A stretch of DNA of 30,548 nt from Candidatus Gastranaerophilales bacterium (GTDB lineage Bacteria > Cyanobacteriota > Vampirovibrionia > Gastranaerophilales > Gastranaerophilaceae). Below, piece by piece: positions 24,331 to 30,548 of this stretch; within the stretch, counting starts at the first letter, position 1, and each line of letters starts with the position of its first letter. The translations under genes and the position numbers were made by a program. The notes under the pieces are model-generated. The model was not told the DNA's origin. It saw only the letters and a program-made list of their open reading frames with translations, and did no database searches. The stretch is taken from contig JAMPIM010000016.1 in assembly GCA_023662705.1 (NCBI GenBank), positions 7,433 to 37,980 on the forward strand, in the 5' to 3' direction.

Positions 24331-26979
24331 ATGGAAACTAAGATTAAGATTGAAGACTTGCCTACGGTTTATGACCCAAAGGCAACCGAAGATAAAATGT
24401 ATAAATTCTGGGAAGACGGAAACTATTTCAGAGCGGACGCAAAATCAAATAAACCGCCTCACACAATTGTAATTCCGCCTCCAAACGTTACAGGTGTTTT
24501 GCACATGGGGCACGCTTTAGATGAAACTTTACAGGATATTCTTACCCGCTACCACAGAATGAGCGGCTATGAAGCTCTTTGGATTCCCGGAACAGACCAC
24601 GCAGGTTTAGCAACTCAAAACGTTGTAGAAAAACAGCTTGCAAAAGAAGGTTTGACACGTCACGACTTGGGTAGAGAAAAATTTGTTGAAAAGACATGGG
24701 AATGGACTAACGAACACAAAAGCCATATCTTAGATCAATGCAAACGCTTAGGTGCTTCTTTTGACCGTTCAAGAGAAAGATTTACTTTCGATGAAGGCTG
24801 TTCGGAAGCTGTTAAAGAAGTTTTCGTAAAACTTTATGAAAAAGGACTTATTTATAAAGGTGCATATATTGTAAACTGGTGTCCTCGCTGTCAATCAGCT
24901 ATTTCTGACGTTGAAACAGAATACGAAACAGAACAAGGACATTTATGGGAAATTTCTTATCCGCTAGTTGGTGAAGCAGGTGCTATTATTGTTGCAACTA
25001 CACGTCCTGAAACAATTTTTGGCGACGTTGCAATCGCAGTTCACCCTTCTGATAAAAAATACTCTGAACTAATCGGAAAAACAGTTATGATTCCGCTTTC
25101 AGGACGTCAAATTCCTATTATTGCGGATGAATATGTTGATAAATCATTCGGGACTGGTGCGGTTAAAATCACTCCTGCACACGACCCTAACGACTTTGAA
25201 GTCGGTAAACGCCACAACTTGAACCCAATCTGGGTAATCGACGGCGAAGGTAAAATGAAATCTTGCGCAGAAGTTCCGCCTGAATATCAGGGACTTGATA
25301 GATACGACGCTCGTAAGAAAATTGTTGATATGCTAAGTTACAACAACTTCTTATTAAGAGTAAAAGACCACGAACACAATGTTGGTAAATGTCAAAGATG
25401 TAATACAACAATTGAACCGCTTCTTTCAGAACAATGGTTTGTAAAAATGGAACCGCTTGCAAAAGAAGCTATTGCAGCAGTTAAAGACGGCAGAATTAAA
25501 TTCATCCCTGAACGCTGGGAAAAGAACTACTTGGGCTGGATGGAAAATATCCGCGACTGGTGTATCTCCCGTCAAATCTGGTGGGGACACCAAATTCCTG
25601 CATACTACCACAAAACTACAGGAGAAATGGTTGTAGCAAAAGAAAATCCTGATCCTGAAAATTACGTACAGGACTCTGATTGTCTTGATACATGGTTCTC
25701 ATCAGGATTGTGGCCGTTCTCAACTATGGGATTCCCTAATTCAGAAACAGAAGACTTTAAGAAATTCTACCCTACAACAACTCTTGTAACAGGGTTTGAT
25801 ATTATCTTCTTCTGGGTTGCAAGAATGATTACAATGGGCTTGGAATTCACAGGCAAAGCTCCGTTCTCAACAGTTTACATCCACGGTTTGATTCGTGATG
25901 AAAAAGGTCAAAAGATGTCAAAATCTAAAGGTAATACTATCGACCCTGTTGAAATTATTGAAAAATACGGATGTGACGCTCTTCGTTTCACAATGACTTC
26001 TTTGTGTACATACGGCGGTCAGGATATTAAGATTTCTGACGAACGTTTTGAATATGGAAGAAACTTTGCTAACAAATTATGGAACGCTTCAAGATTTGTA
26101 TTGATGAACCTTGAAGGAGTTGATGACAAGCCAATTGATAAATCTAAATTAACTCTTGTTGATAAATGGATTCTTAACCAATTGAATGAAACTGCAAAAA
26201 CAGTTAACCAGAATATGAAAGAATTTAGAATCGGCGAAATTGCACATACTCTTTACGATTTCTTCCGCAGCGAATACTGCGACTGGTATGTTGAAATTGC
26301 TAAGATTCAGTTACAAGACCCTGAACTTAAAGCAAATACTCAGCGCGTATTGAGATACGTTCTTGATATGTCATTAAGAATGCTTCATCCGATTATGCCT
26401 CATATTACAGAAGAAGTATGGCAGTTGATGCAAGGTAAAAAAGAAACCAGTGCATTGATTATTGCCCAATTCCCTGTATATGAAGAAGAACTTCGCTACG
26501 AATCAGAAGCAGAAGAAATGAAAGTTGTGTTTGAAACAATTACTTCGCTTCGTAACGTAAGACAAAGCTTCAATATTTCAACTTCTGCAACTGTTGATGT
26601 AGAAATCAGAGCTGAAGGCAGAGAAAAAGAGATTTTCAAAGCAATTGAATCTTATGTTCACAGATTAGCTAAAGTTAACAACATAACTTATGCTGAAATG
26701 AACGCTCCTGTTCCTCCAAAATCAGCTACTGCGGTTGTTTCTGCTTCAAAATTAATTGTACCTCTTGCAGATTTGATTGATTTGGATGCTGAAATCAAGA
26801 GACAGGAAAAGAAACTTGAAAAATTAACAAATGAAAAGAACTCTCTTCAAGGCAGAATGAAGAACGAGAAGTTTGTTGCAAATGCTCCAAAAGAACTCGT
26901 TGAACAGACAAATGCGAGAATTGAAGAGATTACGGCTCAAGAGAATGTTATTAAGGACTTGATTGAGTCATTGAAATAG
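24331..26979 (+). CDS. valS: Valyl-tRNA synthetase
   Basis: An 882-residue class I synthetase of normal bacterial length. It charges tRNA-Val and edits mischarged threonine. The HIGH motif is HMGH at 58-61, within PPPNVTGVLHMGHALDETLQ. The CP1 editing domain follows, with ATTRPETIFGDVA and GTGAVKITPAHDPNDFE. KMSKS is at 528-532. The anticodon-binding domain and a C-terminal coiled-coil arm (residues about 815-880) complete the protein. AGGAGAGG 7-8 nt before the ATG is the ribosome-binding site. A perfect palindrome terminator follows directly. Confidence 0.98.
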   Translation: METKIKIEDLPTVYDPKATEDKMYKFWEDGNYFRADAKSNKPPHTIVIPPPNVTGVLHMGHALDETLQDILTRYHRMSGYEALWIPGTDHAGLATQNVVEKQLAKEGLTRHDLGREKFVEKTWEWTNEHKSHILDQCKRLGASFDRSRERFTFDEGCSEAVKEVFVKLYEKGLIYKGAYIVNWCPRCQSAISDVETEYETEQGHLWEISYPLVGEAGAIIVATTRPETIFGDVAIAVHPSDKKYSELIGKTVMIPLSGRQIPIIADEYVDKSFGTGAVKITPAHDPNDFEVGKRHNLNPIWVIDGEGKMKSCAEVPPEYQGLDRYDARKKIVDMLSYNNFLLRVKDHEHNVGKCQRCNTTIEPLLSEQWFVKMEPLAKEAIAAVKDGRIKFIPERWEKNYLGWMENIRDWCISRQIWWGHQIPAYYHKTTGEMVVAKENPDPENYVQDSDCLDTWFSSGLWPFSTMGFPNSETEDFKKFYPTTTLVTGFDIIFFWVARMITMGLEFTGKAPFSTVYIHGLIRDEKGQKMSKSKGNTIDPVEIIEKYGCDALRFTMTSLCTYGGQDIKISDERFEYGRNFANKLWNASRFVLMNLEGVDDKPIDKSKLTLVDKWILNQLNETAKTVNQNMKEFRIGEIAHTLYDFFRSEYCDWYVEIAKIQLQDPELKANTQRVLRYVLDMSLRMLHPIMPHITEEVWQLMQGKKETSALIIAQFPVYEEELRYESEAEEMKVVFETITSLRNVRQSFNISTSATVDVEIRAEGREKEIFKAIESYVHRLAKVNNITYAEMNAPVPPKSATAVVSASKLIVPLADLIDLDAEIKRQEKKLEKLTNEKNSLQGRMKNEKFVANAPKELVEQTNARIEEITAQENVIKDLIESLK

Positions 26980-26982
26980 TTA

Positions 26983-27016
26983 ATAAAGCGTTGGGTTATA
27001 TAACCCAACGCTTTAT
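26983..27016 (+). terminator. 34-bp perfect palindrome, valS terminator
   Basis: The region is exactly self-complementary, with AAAGCGTTGGGTTAT mirrored by ATAACCCAACGCTTT and an extra A-T pair at each end of the arms. The RNA hairpin has a G+C-rich middle and a T-rich tail (CTTTATATAT) on plus. It begins 4 nt after the valS stop and works in principle on both strands, though only plus transcription arrives here. Confidence 0.8.
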
Positions 27017-27039
27017 ATATTAAAGAAGGGAGTATTTAT

Positions 27040-27792
27040 ATGATAAAAGAAGCTTTTACGTACATGTTTAAGGATAACAAATTTTTACAAAAGGCATTTG
27101 TATATTTTTTATTTGCATTTATTGCAAACTTTTTTATTCAATATGCGTCGACTACACTTATGCCAACCCAAGAAAATCCTTTTAATATTGAATATTACGC
27201 ATTTCTTCTTTTAGGTACTGTTTTAATGTTTATTCCGCAAGGTTACTATGTTTCTTGTGTTAGAGCACTAAAAGAACAGCAAGAAAATTTAGTGCTTCCG
27301 TATTTCAACCTAATTAATAATTTTAAACAAGGATTCAAATTTAATGTATCAATTTGGTTATTATGTATAGCATTCTGCGCAATATCAATCGTTGCCTTTA
27401 TTATTGGAGGGCTTTTATCTGTTGCATCAAAAATACTTGCAATGATATTATTTATATTAGTAGCTATAGCGGCAATAATTTTTGCACTTGCTGTATGTTT
27501 TTATGCAATTGCTCTTACAAAAATTTTTACAAATACAAATAGTTGGTTATCCTTCTTCAAATTTAAAGAAGCAACAAAAATTATTGCAAATAATACTTCC
27601 AACTATATGTTAGCTATCGGAATAACAATCGGCATAAGTATAGTAAGCGGAATAATATCTCGTCTTGGAATGTTATTAAACAATAACCACATTGCAATCC
27701 CAATAATGGTTGCATTACTTACATCAATAATAGCTTCTTATACGGTTTTTGTATTCAGTTATATTCTTGCAAAATGGTTTAAAACAGAGTAG
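27040..27792 (+). CDS. DUF4013-like integral membrane protein (first of a tandem pair)
   Basis: A 250-residue very hydrophobic protein with about six membrane helices. It starts KEAFTYMFKDNKF, shared almost exactly with the next gene, and contains an amphipathic QQENLVLPYFNLINNFKQG stretch. The pattern, including the FVFSYILAKWF end, fits the DUF4013 family of small bacterial membrane proteins of unknown function. GGGAG 8 nt before the ATG is the ribosome-binding site. It lies behind the valS terminator. No enzyme motif is present. Confidence 0.65.
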   Translation: MIKEAFTYMFKDNKFLQKAFVYFLFAFIANFFIQYASTTLMPTQENPFNIEYYAFLLLGTVLMFIPQGYYVSCVRALKEQQENLVLPYFNLINNFKQGFKFNVSIWLLCIAFCAISIVAFIIGGLLSVASKILAMILFILVAIAAIIFALAVCFYAIALTKIFTNTNSWLSFFKFKEATKIIANNTSNYMLAIGITIGISIVSGIISRLGMLLNNNHIAIPIMVALLTSIIASYTVFVFSYILAKWFKTE

Positions 27793-27844
27793 TCTGTAGG
27801 ATGAGTTGCAGTCGGGTCGCATGAAAAATTAAATAGGAGAATGT

Positions 27845-28558
27845 ATGAAAGAAGCTTTTACATATATGTTTAAGGATAATAAGTTTTGGCTAAAACTATT
27901 ATCTTTATATGGAATAGGACTTTTATTTATTTTATTGTTAATAATTTGTGTATTGATTGCAGATGCAACAAATAAGTACGTAGGGGCGTTTATTTTATTC
28001 ATATTTGGAACTATTATAAGCATTCTTGTTAGCGGTTACTTTATGACTTGTATAAATGCTCTGGCTGCACAAGAAAACAATATTGTTATACCTTTTATAA
28101 ATATTAATAAAAATATGACTAAAGGTTTGATGTTCTACTTTGCCTCAATTCTTTGGAACATTGCAATTATTATTGCAGGAGTACTTTCTGCAATTCCAGC
28201 AATTGGGATGGCATTTGCTATTATTTGTATTCCAATCATTGTATTTTCTTTAGTTGGTTTGTTTGCCTTTATTTATATCTTCGCAATCACTAATGACGTT
28301 TTTTCATTTTTTAAACTTAAAACAGCTTTCTTTTTAATAAAAAACAATGCAAAAAAATATTTTTCTACGCTGGGAATATTTATATCGTTAGTCGTTATCG
28401 AAAACCTCATAATTAAATTTGTGAAAATAGAACCTTTTAGTGCAATAGCTAGTCTATGCATACTACTATCTTTACCGTATTTCTTTTTTGTGTTCGCTTA
28501 TCTTGCTGCAAAATGTATTAACTCAAAACATGTGGAAGAATTAATCACTAAATCTTAG
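27845..28558 (+). CDS. DUF4013-like integral membrane protein (second of a tandem pair)
   Basis: A 237-residue paralogue of its neighbour. Both begin with KEAFTYMFKDNKF, have QENN/QENL-type VIPF/VLPYF loops and end with FVFxY(I)LAAK-like helices, but are well diverged elsewhere. About six membrane helices are visible. GGAG 5 nt before the ATG sets the start; an ATG at 27841 is out of frame. Function is unknown; a shared scaffold, channel-like or heteromeric role is possible. A 52-nt spacer separates the genes, so they are probably co-transcribed. Confidence 0.65.
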   Translation: MKEAFTYMFKDNKFWLKLLSLYGIGLLFILLLIICVLIADATNKYVGAFILFIFGTIISILVSGYFMTCINALAAQENNIVIPFININKNMTKGLMFYFASILWNIAIIIAGVLSAIPAIGMAFAIICIPIIVFSLVGLFAFIYIFAITNDVFSFFKLKTAFFLIKNNAKKYFSTLGIFISLVVIENLIIKFVKIEPFSAIASLCILLSLPYFFFVFAYLAAKCINSKHVEELITKS

Positions 28559-28605
28559 TTGCAGTCATGGCAAAAGCGCAATTGTATATTGTACCTACCC
28601 TACAG

Positions 28606-28635
28606 TTGACTTATTTGTTATAAATGGCTTAAAAT
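28606..28635 (+). promoter_or_regulatory. Promoter of the metallophosphoesterase gene
   Basis: TTGACT (28606-28611) and TAAAAT (28630-28635) are separated by 18 nt. The -10 box ends 10 nt before the ATG at 28646, leaving a leader of only a few bases; no Shine-Dalgarno is present. Confidence 0.5.
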
Positions 28636-28645
28636 AAACATATAA

Positions 28646-29632
28646 ATGAGCAAACCTTATAAAAAAGAGAAGAGAGAAACGTTTTTACAAAAACTGACGA
28701 ATTTTGTGCTGACAATTATTGTTGCATGCGCAATTGGTTCGCAGGTTTGTACTGCTGCAAATAATAATTTAAGAATTGCTCAGGTTAGTGATGCTCATTT
28801 TACAACAAACGAAGAAAATACATCTTATAAAATGTTACAAAAATCACCCGAATTATTGGATGATGTAATTTTTCAAATAAACACATCCGCACCGTATGAT
28901 TTTGTAATGTTCACGGGAGATTTAATCAACAAGCCGAAAGAAAATCAGCTAAAAGAGTTTATTTCTCATGTTTCGCTTCTAAATACTCCATGGTACGCAA
29001 TTGACGGAAATCACGACATTGCAATTGAAGGACCTCTAACTAAAAAGCGTTTTATGGAAGTTCTCTGTGAAAATAACAAAAATATGAAGTCAAATAATAT
29101 CTATTATGCATTTACCCCTAAAAAAGGGTTCCGCGTAATATGCTTGGATTCAATTATTGATTATAAATTGACCTGCAACGGAGAACTCTCAAATGAACAA
29201 ATGAAATGGCTAGAAGAAGAATTAAATTCTCATAAAAAAGATATAATTATTCTTTGCACTCATGTTCCTATTCATGAGCCGTTTTCAAGTCCTAATCATA
29301 AAATGAATAACGAATACGAAATCAAGAGTTTGCTCAGAAAATACCCTAATCCGATTATCGTATTACAGGGACATTATCATTGCACAAGAGCAAGGCAGGA
29401 CAATAATATTGTATATATTTCAACCCCTTCTCTTGTAACCTATCCGAACGCTTTTAGAGTAATTAATATCAATTCAAATAAAGATAAGGTTCTTGTAGAT
29501 ATATTTTTGAAAGAAACAAACCTGAAAGACATTCAAAAACGTTCAAAACTCCGTTTATTAGGAACTGATTCTCTTTATGGAAACGAAAAAGACAGAAATA
29601 CAACTTTTGAAATTAATAAAAATAAGGAATAG
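28646..29632 (+). CDS. Exported calcineurin-like metallophosphoesterase
   Basis: A 328-residue protein. A basic start is followed by a hydrophobic segment (residues about 17-37, FLQKLTNFVLTIIVACAIG) that acts as signal peptide or anchor, with possible cleavage after CTAA. The phosphoesterase ligand set is complete: Asp49 and His51 in VSDAH, Asp92 in GDLI, GNHD at 121-124, His206 in THVPIH and GHYH at 242-245. The family hydrolyses phosphomono- or diesters with two metal ions; the substrate is unknown. It stands 3 nt before a beta-lactamase-fold hydrolase gene and is probably in the same operon. Confidence 0.9.
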   Translation: MSKPYKKEKRETFLQKLTNFVLTIIVACAIGSQVCTAANNNLRIAQVSDAHFTTNEENTSYKMLQKSPELLDDVIFQINTSAPYDFVMFTGDLINKPKENQLKEFISHVSLLNTPWYAIDGNHDIAIEGPLTKKRFMEVLCENNKNMKSNNIYYAFTPKKGFRVICLDSIIDYKLTCNGELSNEQMKWLEEELNSHKKDIIILCTHVPIHEPFSSPNHKMNNEYEIKSLLRKYPNPIIVLQGHYHCTRARQDNNIVYISTPSLVTYPNAFRVININSNKDKVLVDIFLKETNLKDIQKRSKLRLLGTDSLYGNEKDRNTTFEINKNKE

Positions 29633-29635
29633 AAG

Positions 29636-30548
29636 ATGGAAGAGCTTAAAGACGAATTTAGAATTAAGTTTAGAGGTGTAAGAGGAAGTTATCCTGTTGC
29701 TGACGGTGATTTTCTTAAATACGGCGGTAACACTGCCTGCGTAGAAGTTAATGTCGGCGGGCATTTAATCATCCTTGATGCAGGAACTGGTTTGATAAGC
29801 CTTGGAAACGAACTTATGCAGAAATATATTGAATCAGGTACAACTATTACCGATAGAACACCTGTTCGCTGTTCAATTCTTTTAAGCCACATCCACCTTG
29901 ACCATATTCAAGGATTTCCGTTCTTTAGACCCTCTCACTTGGCTTCTACAAGAATGGCTCTATTAGGCGGAGTAAATTATAACGAAACCTTAGAAGCAGA
30001 ACTTGCGAAATTATTATTCACAAAATCATTCCCGCTTGATTTAGGCGATATTGCAGCTGATTTGAAGATTATGGATTTGAATGAAACAAATTATATTATC
30101 TTCAAAAAAGATGAAGATATGCCTCGTGTAATCAGGGTAAACGATTTGAAAGAAGGCGACTACAACGACGAAGATGTTGTAATTACCTGCTACAAATCAT
30201 ACGCTCACCCGCAAAACGGTGTATTTGTTTATAAGATTATGTACAAAGGCAAATCGTTGGTATACGCAACAGACAAAGAAAGCTATCCTGGCGGAGACAA
30301 GAAACTTGTTAAATTTGCAAAAGGCTGTGATTTGATTATCCACGATGCTCAATATTCAACAGAAGATTATTTGAGTATTTATGTACCTAAACAAGGGTTC
30401 GGTCACTCAACATTTGAAATGGCAGTAGATTGCAAAAATCAAATCGGTGCAAAACAAATAGTATTCTTCCACTATGATCCCGGTTATAACGATGAAAAAT
30501 TAGACCTTTTAGCAGAAGAATATGCAGATGAAAATGCTATTATGGCAA
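29636..30548 (+). CDS. Metallo-beta-lactamase-fold hydrolase, 5' part (3' end outside window)
   Basis: The frame is open to the window end; about 304 residues are seen. It begins EELKDEFRIKFRGVRGSYPV, continues KYGGNTACVEV and DAGTG, and has the zinc motif HIHLDH at residues 85-90. Further ligands are likely in YATDKE, IIHDAQY, FGHSTFEMA and FFHYDPG. This set recalls RNase Z/PhnP-type phosphodiesterases and cyclic-nucleotide hydrolases of the MBL superfamily. AGGA about 8 nt before the ATG serves as ribosome-binding site. No signal peptide is present, so it is probably cytoplasmic. Its end and any fused domain lie beyond this window. Confidence 0.85.
   Translation, partial: MEELKDEFRIKFRGVRGSYPVADGDFLKYGGNTACVEVNVGGHLIILDAGTGLISLGNELMQKYIESGTTITDRTPVRCSILLSHIHLDHIQGFPFFRPSHLASTRMALLGGVNYNETLEAELAKLLFTKSFPLDLGDIAADLKIMDLNETNYIIFKKDEDMPRVIRVNDLKEGDYNDEDVVITCYKSYAHPQNGVFVYKIMYKGKSLVYATDKESYPGGDKKLVKFAKGCDLIIHDAQYSTEDYLSIYVPKQGFGHSTFEMAVDCKNQIGAKQIVFFHYDPGYNDEKLDLLAEEYADENAIMA

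Overview
The window is A+T-rich, gene-dense bacterial chromosome. It holds 25 protein genes, two of them cut by the window ends, and no rRNA, tRNA, CRISPR array or insertion sequence that I can see. The gene content is ordinary chromosomal housekeeping plus accessory genes: gpmI, holA, holB, smpB, valS, a glutamate synthase-type flavoprotein and wecB. The low G+C, EF-hand/transglycosylase proteins, a Ski2-like helicase and TATAAT boxes placed directly before start codons fit an uncultured gut lineage such as Gastranaerophilales (Melainabacteria, the non-photosynthetic sisters of Cyanobacteria). That placement is inference; a marker-gene tree would decide it.

Layout. 1-3809: 3' half of gpmI, then a SNF2-family ATPase. 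3908-5863: two adjacent EF-hand/lytic-transglycosylase-like genes. 5860-9329 (-): a GltD/GltA-type flavoprotein translationally coupled to a GH38 alpha-mannosidase. 9389-10908 (+): wecB coupled to a small XRE/zinc-ribbon regulator. 10905-11468 (-): a second XRE regulator, divergent from a Ski2-like DExH helicase (11635-13971). 13992-17316 (+): holA, holB, smpB, a MerR-like/coiled-coil protein and a YkgJ-type Cys-cluster protein. 17283-21105 (-): an oligopeptide ABC importer (binding protein and two permeases, no ATPase). 21154-22392 (-): an MFS carrier. 22393-22726: a non-coding stretch with a possible pseudoknotted RNA and an intrinsic terminator. 22727-24259 (-): a CopG-type repressor and a PurD-like protein that has lost key active-site motifs. 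24331-26979 (+): valS, ended by a 34-bp perfect palindrome. 27040-28558: tandem DUF4013-like membrane proteins. 28646-30548: an exported metallophosphoesterase and a partial metallo-beta-lactamase-fold hydrolase.

The most interesting signals are these. (1) Several genes without a Shine-Dalgarno have a -10 box ending 6-7 nt before the start codon, implying leaderless mRNAs. (2) Paired EF-hand transglycosylases lack signal peptides. (3) A PurD homologue appears to be a pseudoenzyme. (4) An interlocking set of inverted repeats at 22489-22571 could fold into a kissing-loop RNA. (5) Strong inverted repeats lie in front of the CopG and XRE regulators. I do not see one obvious large new defence or biosynthetic system; candidates 2 to 4 are the least explained parts.
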